The translations under genes were made by a program, and so were the position numbers. From positions 124,001 to 188,000 of the forward strand of contig NW_006921550.1 in NCBI RefSeq assembly GCF_000340215.1: a stretch of 64,000 nucleotides of DNA, in the 5' to 3' direction. The notes beneath the pieces were generated by a model. It did no database searches. It saw nothing but the letters and a program-made list of their open reading frames with translations, and had not been told where the DNA came from. Positions within the stretch are counted from its first letter, which is position 1, and each line of letters begins with the position of its first letter. Source of the stretch: Pseudocercospora fijiensis CIRAD86. Its lineage: Eukaryota; Ascomycota; Dothideomycetes; Mycosphaerellales; Mycosphaerellaceae. Of the stretch, positions 46,355-57,856 are shown piece after piece.

Positions 46355-47163
46355 TTTGGCTTCAATGTTGAACTTTTTGGCTTGAAAGTCGACGAGGTGA
46401 CTAATTTGGCCTTATGTTTCATGAACTTCTTGGCGTGCAAGTCAACGAGGTGTAGCGTAATGGCAGAAGTATGAGGACAGCGACGGGAGGAGACTCAACA
46501 ACAGCGTGTCAGCGTCAGCATAGTGTCAAGCTAGGATAGCGAGTGGGAAAGAGGGTACTCAGACCCGAACCAATCTCCCACTCACACTCTTCACATCATC
46601 ACCAACAACGATAAAGAAACCGTAGTAGTCAATGACGCAAGCAAAGCTCTCATTTCATCAACGAGTCACCTTCATTCCAAGACCAATGCTATTTCACTCG
46701 TTCGCTTTCCATCTGCATCAACATCGATCATCATCCACAGGGCAGTGTAATGTAATGTAATACCTCCGTCTTTCCTTTTTTCATTCATCATGCCAAGCCA
46801 GGGGAAATTTAGGCGTCATCCTCAAGACCATTCCAAGTCCAAGTCGGCCGCAAAGATGGGGGGGTATCAATCTATCTTAAAACAACAAGCGCAAGTAGTA
46901 ATGGCCGCCCACTGTCGAAATGCGAGCACTCGTAGCAGACATCGAATGCGAAGCTGCGCGAGGGAGGTTCATCGGAGGTTGAAGACAGCGTCAAGTTGTG
47001 CTCGCTCCTCCGCCCGTCGTTCGTCATGCGCTCTCGCACTTCGTACGGCCTTATCAAATACAGCCGAGTGAGGTCTCTGCTGCAGCTGTTTATTCATTCT
47101 GGCAACGTCTTCTCCGTACCCAGCATAACGGTTCGGTAGCTCACACGGAGCGTTCGAGGCTAC
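46355..47163. other. Convergent intergenic region
   Basis: Short open frames only. It contains a duplicated element, gtcgacgaggtgactaattt near 46388 and its partner cgacgaggagactaatttgg near 46341, just after paralog 3. Confidence 0.45.
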
Positions 47164-50100
47164 TCAACTCGTTCCGTTCGCCTGCTGGGCAGGTATAACA
47201 GCAGCTCCTTCAGCACCGGCTTGTTGTTGCGCTTGAGTCTGGATCTTGTCTGCCTGCTCAAGGGCGGCTTTGACGACCTGGCTCTCCTCAGGGCCTAGCA
47301 TACCAGTGAGCTGCTGGTAGAATTGTGGCTGCTGTTGCGACATGCTCTCGAGTGTCCGCTTGAGGAGGCCATACGGTTCCATGGAGTCGAGAGGCGTTTC
47401 CAGAAGACTTTCTTCTTCGAGCTCATCATCACCTTCGTCTTCGCCGACAGCGGCGTTGAACTTGCTTGCTTGCTGGGAGAGGAAGTCGAGGTAGGCTGTG
47501 GATTCGTCCTTGATGTCAGTTGTCTCGGCTTCTTCCTCGGCCTCCCAATCTTCAGCCTCCCACTCCTCTTCTTCCTATTATGATGTGAGCAATGGCACGT
47601 CAACGATTGGCGTGGAAACATACCTCGTCATCGTCATCATAGTCACCAGAGAGACCGAAGTCTTCATCTCTTTGCGCCTCTTCTCTATTCTTGAGTGCAG
47701 CAGGTAGAGTCTGGAAAAGTCGGACAATGCCCTGAAGCAGTCTTGGCCATCCCTGTTGTACGCTTTGAGGCACTTCCTCAGCTCGCAGCGTCAATAGTGC
47801 AGTGATCGCACCAATCGAAAGCTTTTTGTCGTGCACTCGCGTGAAGCTGTCAATGCTCGAGAACCACAAGCTGAAGAACTTATTCGTCCAGCCATTTGCC
47901 TCGAGGACATTAAGCGATAGTCGCGGATTGTAGTAAATGGCATTGATGACCATCTCCATCAGGTGTATTCTATACGACTTGACCTTGAGCTCATCAGACG
48001 CGAGGACGCTCATGGCAAGCTGAATGAACTCGGGCACATAGTTGTCAATGCCCTCTTTCAGATTAAGCATGAGGATTTCGGCAAGCTTGCAGCCGCAAAT
48101 TCGGTCGACGCCACCAACCTTGTCATCTTTGAAGATGGTGCGTACCATGTCGACGATAGCATCGAGGTATGCGCGGTTTTCCAGAAGAGTTCTCCATCCA
48201 TAGTTGACGAAGTTCTCAAGAGCTGGAAGCATGTCTTCGAGATACAGCTCAGCACCAGACTTAAAAGTGCGATGGATGAGCTCAAATGCCTGCCACATGG
48301 TCGGCGAGATGGTCTTAGCAGCAAACGTGCAGCTGTCAATGATCTCGAAGACCTCATTGTAAAGGTCGTACAACTTATGCTCGAGGGTAATGGTAATGAC
48401 AGGCATGAGAATGGTCTCCAGGTGGGCCAAGACATCTGGAGTGCTCTCCAGAGTAAGGATGAGCGTACCGATCGTCTGGAGCACTCCAAGCGCAGTGATG
48501 GATTTGTCGTCGAGAAAGTCGCCGTAGTCGCCATCTCCGTCCTTGGACTGGTTGCGTTCGATGAGCTCGCGAACTATACGAACATACGTGTCGCGCAGCT
48601 GCTCACTAAGCGCTACAGCGAATGGCGTAAGTTCAGCAGCGAATACCTCAACGAAGTCTTCCATGACGTTTGCGAGCGCATCGACATCGACCTCGTTGGC
48701 AAGCTTCAACAGCTGCTGCATAATCTGCGGGATGTTCTGCTGCATCATTGTTCGAATAGGATCGTGTCTGATCAGAGGTTGAAGGGCGAGAGCAGCCTCA
48801 ACACGAACAGGCAGTTCTGGGTCGGCCATCGATTCGAGGATGTTGCGATAAATGATGGTGAGATTGCCAGGATCCTTGAAGTCGAGGCTTTCGAACTTCT
48901 CAAGAGTGTCGCACGCACGAGCTCGGAGGAAGCCATGAGGACTGCGGAACTCTGGGAATACATGTCGCACAAAGAAGTATTCGACCTGGTCGGCGATTGG
49001 GCTTTTCTTGCCCAGGATGACGTTGGCCAGAGTACCAATCATGCGAAGCGCACCTTCCTTCTCACGCGGATTCTTCTGGTCATCTGGAGCAGCCTCGTAC
49101 TTGTTGACAATGTTGTTGATGAACGACAACACTTCGAACGTCTGCTTTCTGCGCGCCTTGGTCAGCGTGACGAGGAAGTTGGTGGCCGCAACATCCGGGG
49201 CCGAGACTTCTTCGTAGAAATTTAGCTTTCGGTGCAGATACTCTGCTGGTTCTTCCTCGAATTGTGCCAGATCGTCGTCGCTTTGGCAGAGAACAGGGAA
49301 GAGCAGGTGCTCGATGAGGATAGGCATGTGTGGCTTGAGATGATCCCACATGGCCTTCGGCTTGACGCACTCATCCAGGAAACCAAGAGTATAGCTTAGG
49401 CATGGCTTGCTCAACCAGATCTTCTTCTGCACCCAGAGCTCAATCTGTGCCAGGTATCCTTTCAGAATCTCAGGTGCAAAGGTGGAGATGAAGCTCTTCG
49501 CCACTTGTGTATAGTCCTCGCCGTTGCCCTTTTGTAGACTTGCTGGGTTGCCGTATCTCACGAAGAGCCTATTGAGGTTGACATATGCCCACTTCTTGCA
49601 CTTCCACCAGTGATTCAGCTCTCGCTCATCAACATCCTCCATCATCGAGTTCTCTGGAGGTGGCTTTGCGACGACACGCAGGAACAGCGTGCACCAATCG
49701 ACCATGGCTTGATGTGATCGTAGCTGCATCGGCAGTTCGAAGTAGATAGCATGCTTGTAGGCCTTGAGTACTGTTCTCAGCATTTCTCCTGCCTCCAAGT
49801 TCGTCTCATCGACCAGGCTGTTTCCGATCCTGAGGAGCTGCGGGAATGTTGCCTCCACAATCTTGTCAAAGTCGCCTCGCGAGTCACCCAGCTTGAATCG
49901 ATACGTTCTGCAGATGGCCAGCAGACATTGCAGACCAGCAAAAATTGCAGACACATCGTTCGAGTTGAGGAGGTTGATGGTAACGCTGACGAAGTCGGGC
50001 CACTGCTTGGGGAAGTCACAGTGTAAGATCTTTTGCAGGGCGACGATCAATTGGGGTCGGATGTTTGGAGGGGCTTTAGCAATAACAGGCACGAGTCGCG

Positions 50101-50596
50101 CGCGGACAGCGGCCTTTTCATCGTCACCGATTGTAGCAGTAGTGGTCTGCGAGTCTTCGACCTTGGCCCAGCCCTTATTGACGCGGTTCTTGAAGTAGAC
50201 GGCAGCTGTAGCACATGTTAGTGGGTCCTTCCCGTCTTCCTCCGGATCTGGGCTGCCACGTGCGTTGCCGAAGGCAGATCTTGCATGTGATAGTGGTAGT
50301 GGGTAGGGAGGGGTCTACGTACTGGACAGGCGCACGCCATTCTCCTGTTCTTGCTCGAGGATGTTGAGCAGTGCATCGAGAAAGCCAGTCTGCTCTTCGG
50401 CCTAGACGCGTGCAGCCTGTTAGCATCCTGACTCAGGCCCTGTTGTTCTCCTCCGCGGCCTGCTTTCCCCACAAGAAGCACGAAAGACGGGTGTAGGACA
50501 GCATACCGATCGCAGCTCTTGCTCTGCCTGCCGCCGGACATCCGCATTTGCGTCAAGGGTGGCATGGATGCGGGTTCGGAGCGCGGCGGCGTCCAT
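47164..50596 (-). CDS. Importin-7/8-type karyopherin-beta
   Basis: A nuclear import receptor. Exons 50596-50507, 50401-50323, 50205-47624 and 47574-47164 give 1,053 residues, matching importin-7/8 and yeast Nmd5/Sxm1 (about 950-1,050). The N-terminus has the importin-beta N-terminal repeat: DANADVRRQAEQELRS, then GVRLSTAVYFKNRVNKGW, with FPKQWPDFV in a later repeat. HEAT repeats fill the centre. The acidic loop near the C-terminus (YDDDDE, EEEEWEAEDWEAEEEAE) is where RanGTP or cargo is often contacted. The tail is Gln/Ala-rich. The last intron splits the acidic stretch. Confidence 0.92.
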
Positions 50597-51283
50597 TTTG
50601 AAGTCGAAGTCGTCGCGCGAGCGCGAGCAGGCGGCGCGGTGGATGTGTCAGTCAGCGCAGAGACAGCTCTGCCTCGCGGTTCCCTTCCCGCCGCCAAGCG
50701 GGACTCGAGGGTCGGACGGGGTTTGGGTGAGTGTATTGGCAGATGCTGGCTGGTGACTTGCCGGGCGCTCAGTCGCGTGTACAATGCCGCAGGAGCAGCA
50801 AAAGAAGCTTGTGCTGGGGAGGATGGTATTATTATGCAGTTTTGCGAAAGTAGGCCAGGTTCCTGCCAAGCCAGGCGGCAAGCGGCAGGCGCGATGCACC
50901 CTCCGCACCGATTGATTAATAACTTTAAATAAGATGCCGTGCCTTCCAAGACACCAGAGTTTGCGAGACGACTCCAGGGTGTCAACGATCAATGCAAATG
51001 GAAATGGTCAGGGAATGCGTGAAGGTCAATGGGAAGCACAAGAACCTGCCGCAGGCTCATCACACATTCAATCCCACCGCTGGGCAGACATGGCAAATTC
51101 TGATTACCTACCCGGAGCCACTTGACGACTACGACCACGTGGCGCAGCACGCCATGTTCTAAACATGTCCTGATCTATCCCATGTGGCGAGACAGTCTTT
51201 GATGACCTATGCATTATCACATTCCCACCGACCTTTCAACCTCCGATGAACCTCCCTCGCGCAGCTTCTTATTCGATGACTAA
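50597..51283. other. Intergenic region between two minus-strand genes
   Basis: Importin promoter and SKI2 3' UTR. A plus-strand open frame at 50519-50932 overlaps the importin exon and is treated as a shadow. Confidence 0.5.
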
Positions 51284-54200
51284 CTACAAATACAAGGAGG
51301 CCGTCGCACAGATATCCCGCTTGATCAGCTCCTGGCACGCCTGCATCTTGGTGAAAAGCGTAGGATCTCCAATGATCCGCGCCGCATTCTTCACCTCTCT
51401 GCACGTCTCATCCAATCGGGTAATCACTCGCACGATAGTCCCCTCCAACACGTCTGTTAGGTCCGTGATGCGACTGAACGGCATCCCTCGAGCCCACTCA
51501 TGCACCACTTCCACGAGTCCAAAGCGAGGTCGAGAGACGAAGTCATTCGAGTCGTCTGACGACAGGATGACCTGGTAGTAAGTCTGGACCGCGTTGACCG
51601 TTTCAGAGATCTTGACTATCGTTTCGATCCCCTTTTCGAGAGCTGGAGTGAGGTTTGGCGTGTTGTCCGTCTTTTCCTGAAAGACGAAGCAAGACAGCAG
51701 AGCCACAATCTCCTCGGGCTCATAATCGGCAAGAACGTTCTCAAGCACCAATTCCGTCAGAACGAGCTCGTCTGCAGAGTGGATCTCGCAGGCCACCTTG
51801 CCTTTCAGCTCGACACGAGACTGCTCGTCGATGAATCCAAGCTTCTTCAGCACATCAATACGCTGATTGTAGTCGGGCAGTAACTGGAGATTCTGGTCCG
51901 ACATGAGCTGCCGAATTGAGTCAATCTTGTCTTTGATCACCCATTGATCGTGCGCCATGGCGAAGTGCTTCGGCAGGTTTGGGCAGTGAATGCATTCGCG
52001 GTCCTGGGCGATGGCCGCGAATTTGGCCCGCTCGTCCATTATGGCACGAATGTTCATGTCCTTCAAGTACTTATAGTAGTCCAACTCATTCCAGCTGGAA
52101 GACGTCCACGATGAGCAGGTGGCGAGTAGCTCCGCTTTCACCTCTTTCATCGCTTCTAACTCTCTCTGCAAGACACGATTGACATCCATCTTGATATGCG
52201 TGCCGGTCAGAGCCTCAATATCACCAAGTGGAACCGTCACTGTTCGTAGCTGCATTTCGCCCTCGCTCTGCGGTAGAGCGATGAAGCGACGGCGGAAGTG
52301 TGGCAGGAATGGCAGAAAGTCCTCGTTCTGCTTCTTTCGATTATTCCTTGGTAAAACCTCCAGGACCTGCAAAGTGGGCGGCGAACCTTTGCTGGCACCT
52401 TCTCGCAGTAGTACGCCTGCTGTGCGAGCGTCATTTCTGCCTTTGAAAACGATGACTCGTCTTGGCTGGAACATTCTCCTGCCGACTGGCGTCGAAAGCA
52501 TGCTGAGGTGAAGCGCTTCTGTAAGCCGCTGGAAATCTATACTGGCGTCGTGACAAGTCTCGACATCCTTGTCACAGATGTCGCATTGTTCTCGCACAAC
52601 CTTGTCCAGATCTGCTTCCGAGACCTTGATCTGCTTTTCATGCTCTGGTAACAATGCTTGCGTTGCATTTTCAGAGAATGAGCGCTTGATCATCTCCTCG
52701 ATTTTGAGCGCCTCGACTCGTAGGAGATTCAAAATCATGTTGTAGGTCAAGCGGAACTGCGATCGTAGCTTGGTCGGATCGCCAAGCATCATCTGTCGAA
52801 GTCGAGCTGCTGGCGGTGCCTCGTCTGCGCCTGGTGTGACGATGATGACATAGCCTACTGTGTCCAGTCCTCGACGTCCAGCTCTGCCAGCCATCTGCGT
52901 GTACTCGCCAGGTAATAGATCTCGGAATTGCTTGTTGTCATATTTTCGGAAGCCAGAGAAGACTACTGTCCTGGTCGGCAGGTTGAGACCCATGGCGAAT
53001 GTCTCAGTAGCGAAGAGAACTTTTACTAAGGTCCTGGCAAAGAGAATCTCGACACACTCCTTGACGATTGGCAGTAGACCGCCGTGGTGCACAGCAATTC
53101 CTCTGCTCAGCAGATCTCGAATACGGCGGATTTGTGGCAGCTGCCGGTCGTCTGACTTCAGTCGGGCAAGCGACTTCTCGAGAATCATATGGATGGCACT
53201 CTTCTCGGCTGCTGTACAATAGTCAAGATTTGACAGAGCGTCGGCACTCTCCTCACAGCGCTTCTTAGAGAAGATAAAGATGCAGCAAGGCAGCAGCTCT
53301 TCTTTCTTCAAGTGCTGTACCAGATGCACCCAAGTGTTGCGGTCTTGTGCTGCTGTTGTTCTTCCACCTCCGCGACCCGTGCGCGCAATGTTGCCTTGAC
53401 CGCGTGTTGCAGGCTGTCCTCTACCTCTTTGCTGCGGTCCACCACGCTGATTGCCACCACCACGTTGACCGCCTCGTCCAGCAGGACCACCGCGGCCTCC
53501 TCTGCCGCCACGACCTGCAGCGACTGCGGCTTCTTCCTTCTCCTTCGCTTTCTGCTCGGCTGCGATGATCTTGTCGCGTCCGGTAAGAGCATCATTTGCA
53601 TCCTTCCAGCCCTTCTCGATGAAGCTTTTGTTCGCATCAACGATCTTAAACATCTTCTTGTCACTGTTGTCGGCCCACAAGTAGTGTTCCAGAGGGACTG
53701 GACGCTTCGGTGTAGAAATGACATAAATATCTTTCTTCTTGGTTCTGCCGACCCAGGAAGCGAACTCGTATGTGTTCGGCACCGTTGCTGATAGGCAGAT
53801 TAATGTTACGTGCTCTGGAAGCATGATAATCACTTCCTCCCACACGACGCCACGCTCTAGATCGTTCACGTAGTGAACTTCGTCGAAGATGACGAACTCG
53901 ACATCTCTGATCAAATCTGCGCCACGGTAGAGCATGCTCCGCAGAATCTCCGTCGTCATGATCAAGCAACTTGCTTCGGGTCTGATCTGCACGTCACCAG
54001 TCAAGATACCAACGTCGTCAAATTCTGACCTAAAGTCTCGAAATTTTTGGTTGCTCAAAGCCTTGATTGGCGATGTGTAAATTGCCTTGGTCATATGCTT
54101 GGCAGCCAGCGCAATGGCATACTCGGCAACAACAGTTTTACCTGCGGAGGTGTGGGCGGCGACAAATACAGAGTCGCCGTTCTCGAGATGGTATACAGCT

Positions 54201-55150
54201 TCCTTTTGAAACGTGTCGAGCTCAAATGGCCATTCTCGAGCCATATCTGGCACCAGCTCGCGAAAGTTTGTGATATCTCTATTGACATCGACCATGTGGG
54301 CCCACTCACGACCGCCTTGCTTGTTCCTAGCAAGAGCAAGTGGGCCATGAGCGGCTAAAGCAGGGAACTCGACAGGAAGGAGGGCATCGAGCTCTTCTTC
54401 GCCTTCAGCTTCCTCTTCATCCTTGGTATCATCATCTTCCTTCGGCAGAGGCACTCCATTTTGCATGGCTTCGGGGACGTCTGATTCCTCGCCAAGGACG
54501 TCTTCAATCTCCTTGGCATTCTGATCATCTTGCTTTGGCTTTTCGCTCACACGAAGACCACGGGTGAAGCCTGGTGGTACTTCGAGAAGTCCTCCCTCGG
54601 CAGCGAAGTTGATGACCTTATCAAGCTTGTTGAATCTAGAGCTGCCGTCTGGCTGCTGCTTCTGTAGTAATTCATCCTCGTAAGCTGCAGTGGCTTCGAC
54701 AGCATCCAGACCACCAGGCGCAAAAGGATAAAATCCAGAAGCGCCTCTCACGAACTCTGCTCGGTTTGCCGGTTTACGTAGCAGTGAAGTCGAGTTCTTT
54801 GCGGTGGCACTGTTTGCAGGTACGGTCACTTCCTTGTATCCTGTTACGCGGCCTTCGAGACCTTCTCTCGTGAAACGGATAATGGTCCTGGTCTGCGTTG
54901 GTCCTAGGGCGAAGAGCTCGTTGTAGTTTGTGGGAGCATCCCATCGCTGCTGCAGTTTGTCAAGCCATTCTGGACTGAATGATGTTGAAGGTGTTAGAAA
55001 TCGTTTCTCAAGATCAGCCTTGACCTCGTCTGGCGACTTCCGTATTCGTTTGCGTGGTTTTCCTTGGTCCAAGATATCGTCGATGTCCTTGTCCAGCTGG
55101 TCCGAGGATAGTGAGAGCCGATCAAAGGCCGCATTCAAAGACTCTGCCAT
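51284..55150 (-). CDS. SKI2: Ski2-type cytoplasmic exosome RNA helicase
   Basis: A DExH ATPase that feeds mRNA to the cytoplasmic exosome within the Ski complex. 1,288 residues with no intron. The N-terminal arm (about 1-300) contains FYPFAPGGLD and an acidic linker. RecA1 has FELDTFQKEAVYHL, Walker A AAHTSAGKT near residue 328, SPIKALSNQKFRDF and DEVH (IFDEVHYVND) near 420. RecA2 has CIFIFSKKRCEESADAL, VKVLFATETFAMGLNLPTRT and QMAGRAGRRGLD. An RGG-rich insertion at about 540-605 marks the arch side. The end is the typical DSHCT helical domain (SSWNELDYYKYL, GKVACEIHSADELVLTELVL). This separates it from Mtr4, which lacks such an N-terminal arm. Confidence 0.95.
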   Translation of the reverse strand: MAESLNAAFDRLSLSSDQLDKDIDDILDQGKPRKRIRKSPDEVKADLEKRFLTPSTSFSPEWLDKLQQRWDAPTNYNELFALGPTQTRTIIRFTREGLEGRVTGYKEVTVPANSATAKNSTSLLRKPANRAEFVRGASGFYPFAPGGLDAVEATAAYEDELLQKQQPDGSSRFNKLDKVINFAAEGGLLEVPPGFTRGLRVSEKPKQDDQNAKEIEDVLGEESDVPEAMQNGVPLPKEDDDTKDEEEAEGEEELDALLPVEFPALAAHGPLALARNKQGGREWAHMVDVNRDITNFRELVPDMAREWPFELDTFQKEAVYHLENGDSVFVAAHTSAGKTVVAEYAIALAAKHMTKAIYTSPIKALSNQKFRDFRSEFDDVGILTGDVQIRPEASCLIMTTEILRSMLYRGADLIRDVEFVIFDEVHYVNDLERGVVWEEVIIMLPEHVTLICLSATVPNTYEFASWVGRTKKKDIYVISTPKRPVPLEHYLWADNSDKKMFKIVDANKSFIEKGWKDANDALTGRDKIIAAEQKAKEKEEAAVAAGRGGRGGRGGPAGRGGQRGGGNQRGGPQQRGRGQPATRGQGNIARTGRGGGRTTAAQDRNTWVHLVQHLKKEELLPCCIFIFSKKRCEESADALSNLDYCTAAEKSAIHMILEKSLARLKSDDRQLPQIRRIRDLLSRGIAVHHGGLLPIVKECVEILFARTLVKVLFATETFAMGLNLPTRTVVFSGFRKYDNKQFRDLLPGEYTQMAGRAGRRGLDTVGYVIIVTPGADEAPPAARLRQMMLGDPTKLRSQFRLTYNMILNLLRVEALKIEEMIKRSFSENATQALLPEHEKQIKVSEADLDKVVREQCDICDKDVETCHDASIDFQRLTEALHLSMLSTPVGRRMFQPRRVIVFKGRNDARTAGVLLREGASKGSPPTLQVLEVLPRNNRKKQNEDFLPFLPHFRRRFIALPQSEGEMQLRTVTVPLGDIEALTGTHIKMDVNRVLQRELEAMKEVKAELLATCSSWTSSSWNELDYYKYLKDMNIRAIMDERAKFAAIAQDRECIHCPNLPKHFAMAHDQWVIKDKIDSIRQLMSDQNLQLLPDYNQRIDVLKKLGFIDEQSRVELKGKVACEIHSADELVLTELVLENVLADYEPEEIVALLSCFVFQEKTDNTPNLTPALEKGIETIVKISETVNAVQTYYQVILSSDDSNDFVSRPRFGLVEVVHEWARGMPFSRITDLTDVLEGTIVRVITRLDETCREVKNAARIIGDPTLFTKMQACQELIKRDICATASLYL

Positions 55151-56210
55151 GGCAGATGGTGATGGAAATGACCAATCGACGTTTAGCGTGATGATGTTGT
55201 TTCTCTTGGCGAAGAAGCAACAAGGTCGGCGCTAGTCTAGTTGGTCTGTGCTCTCCGTTCGTTTACCTCTAGCCTCTTTCGCACGGTAAGGCATCAAGGC
55301 AGCAAGCTGCGCCTCGCGGCGGAGCCCTTGGCAAGCCAAGAAACTCCGATGAGGCTCCGCTCCATCAGGTGAGCGTCTGACCTCGATACTAAACCGAGCC
55401 CTAGCTAGCCGACCGCGCCCTAGCGACCAATCAATGTCTCATCAATATACGGTAAAGACCTCGAAAACCTCGGAGGACAGCAACGTCAGCCCTACGGCCC
55501 GCTCGAGTGCCGGCGACGCTTCGGAGGGCAAGCCTCCTACGCCGGCACGTCGCTCCTTGCTTCTATAGACAGAGAGGAGCACTATTCGAGGCGTTGTACA
55601 GAGTGAAGCTGTTAGTATATGCTGAAATCCTAAATCAAAAGTTCGGGTTATGCTAGGGCTCGGTCGGCTAGCTGGGGCTCGGTTTAGAGTCGAGTCTAGG
55701 AGCGTCTGAGAGACAGGTTCTCGTTAGCTTACGTAGAGGTCTTCGCAAAGCAATCCTCGATCTCTTCACAGGAAACCAAGACCAATTGATGGCATTGATC
55801 GAGAGGTCATCGTACGATCAACTGCGTTGTTAAAGCACCAGCCACACTCGTCCCATTTTTCGTCGATCCCTGACCCAATGCGTGCAAGGTCGAAGATATG
55901 CGAGCAGGCACGAACAGGGTCCTCTAATAATTTGTGGGCAGATGCGCTCGACGGTTCATGAGGCAGGTGTAATAAATTCTCCTTGCCTCACTCAGCAAAT
56001 TTCTGCCACCCTCTCCTCACTGTTCTATATTCCTCCCCCTTTTACCTCGCCTCAGACAGCCGCAAGTGAGAACAATCGCAACGACCTTTCTTTGAGAAGT
56101 TCCCGCGAAACGCTGCACAACTAATTGTTCCACTCACCGCACCCCGACTCGCTGCCACTGCCACGACACGCGACCGCTTCGTCCTACGCACACAGCAGAC
56201 GCAGAACAAG
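55151..56210. other. Divergent intergenic region with an inserted element
   Basis: About 1 kb between SKI2 and HMG-CoA synthase starts. It contains a 313-bp inverted-repeat element, reported separately. No other gene is supported. Confidence 0.55.
55382..55694. mobile_element. 313-bp inverted-repeat element (MITE-like)
   Basis: The left arm (55382-55424, starting ctcgatactaaaccgagccc) and the reverse complement of the right arm (55652-55694, starting ctcgactctaaaccgagccc) match at 39 of 43 bases. The 227-bp interior is not repeated. Inside, a short frame from 55434 (MSHQYTVKTSKTSEDS) runs 44 codons with no recognisable domain. No clear target-site duplication was found, so the end points are approximate. 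It sits in the SKI2-ERG13 promoter region. Confidence 0.65.
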
Positions 56211-57856
56211 ATGGAGCGACCTCAGAATGTTGGAATCAAGGCCATTGAGCTTTACTTTCCAAGCCAGGTACGTCGCAATGGCACTACCAGCAAGTTTTGA
56301 GAACACGAGCAAAAGCCCTTTGGGGGAACGATTCCTCGCTCGCGCTTCGGGTTGCGACGCTATGCAACCGGTCGCTTGCAAATCGATAACGAATGCACAT
56401 GATGTGGAAGTACCAGAGACCTGTGCTTGTGCCTAGCTGCTGGCTTTCCCAACTGGGAACTCAGGACTGACTTGTGCATGCAGTGTGTGGACCAGGCAGA
56501 GCTCGAGAAGTTCGATGGCGTTAGCCAGGGCAAATACACCATTGGTCTCGGCCAGACGAAGATGAGCTTCTGCGACGACAGAGAAGGTATGTAGCACCAA
56601 GCAGTCAACCTGGTGACTTCTGCTAACATTCACCCCCAGACATCTACTCGCTCGCTCTCACAGCCGTCTCCTCCCTTTTCCGCAAATACAACATCGACCC
56701 GAAATCGATCGGCAGACTCGAAGTTGGCACTGAGACTCTTCTCGACAAGTCAAAATCAGTCAAGACCGTGTTGATGCAACTTTTCGAGGAGTCGGGCAAC
56801 ACCAACATTGAGGGTGTGGACACTGTCAATGCCTGCTACGGAGGTACCAATGCTCTCTTCAACACAATCAACTGGCTGGAATCCTCGGCATGGGATGGCC
56901 GCAACGCTATCGTTGTTGCTGGAGACATTGCGCTTTACAAGAAGGGTGCTGCCAGACCAACCGGTGGTGCTGGTGTTGTTGCTATGCTTGTGGGCCCAGA
57001 CGCCCCACTGGCTTTTGAGCCTGGCCAGCGCGGCAGCTTTATCAAGCACGCATACGACTTCTACAAGGCCGATCTCGCCAGCGAATATCCACTCGTTGAC
57101 GGCCAGTACTCCATCAAGTGCTACACTGAGGCAGTCGATGCTTGCTACAAGGCTTACAATGAGAGGGAAAAGGCGATCAAGAGCAAGCTTAATGGACACG
57201 CGAATGGCACACATGCTGAGCCAGAGACTCCTCTCGACCGATTTGACTACATGTGCTTCCACGCGCCAACCTGCAAATTGGTGTCCAAGAGCTACGCAAG
57301 ACTGCTCTACAACGACTACCTTCAGGACCCAGAGAACCCAATCTTCAAGGAGGTTCCAGCCGAGATCAAGGATCTCTCGTACGAAGCATCTATCACAGAC
57401 AAGACTGTGGAGAAGACATTCATGGGTCTCGCTAAGAAGCGATTTGCCCAGCGTGTGCAGCCATCGATCGAAGTGCCAACCATGTGCGGAAACATGTACT
57501 GTGCTTCCGTCTACGCATCGCTGGTGTCTCTTCTCAGCAACGTTGATTCAGACGAACTCCAAGGCAAGCGTGTCACCATTTTCTCGTATGGATCTGGTCT
57601 GGCCTCGTCCATGTTCTCGCTCAAGGTCAAGGGCAGCACCAAGGAGATCGCCGAGAAGATCGACCTCCACAAGAGACTCGAGGGACGCCGTGTTGTAGCA
57701 CCAGAGGTCTATGACGAGATGTGCAATCTGCGAGAGAAGGCCCACCTGAAGAAGGACTACAAGCCACAAGGCAACGTCGAGACCCTTGTTCCAAACACAT
57801 ACTACCTCACTGAGGTGGACGACATGTTCCGAAGAAAATACGCGATTGCTCAATAG
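56211..57856 (+). CDS. ERG13: Hydroxymethylglutaryl-CoA synthase
   Basis: It condenses acetyl-CoA and acetoacetyl-CoA to HMG-CoA, the second step of the mevalonate/ergosterol pathway in the cytosol. Exons 56211-56267, 56484-56586 and 56640-57856 give 458 residues; the yeast and animal enzymes are about 490-520. Seen are [12 protein letters not shown] at the start, [17 protein letters not shown] with the acyl-accepting Cys near residue 119, and [20 protein letters not shown] with the catalytic His. [16 protein letters not shown] and the C-terminal [16 protein letters not shown] follow. No N-terminal mitochondrial presequence is seen, so this is the cytosolic form. The first intron is 216 nt, the second 53 nt. 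Confidence 0.96.

Noticed and set aside
47963..49225. 420-codon plus-strand frame
   Set aside because: Lies entirely antisense to the importin HEAT repeats and is a shadow of that gene.
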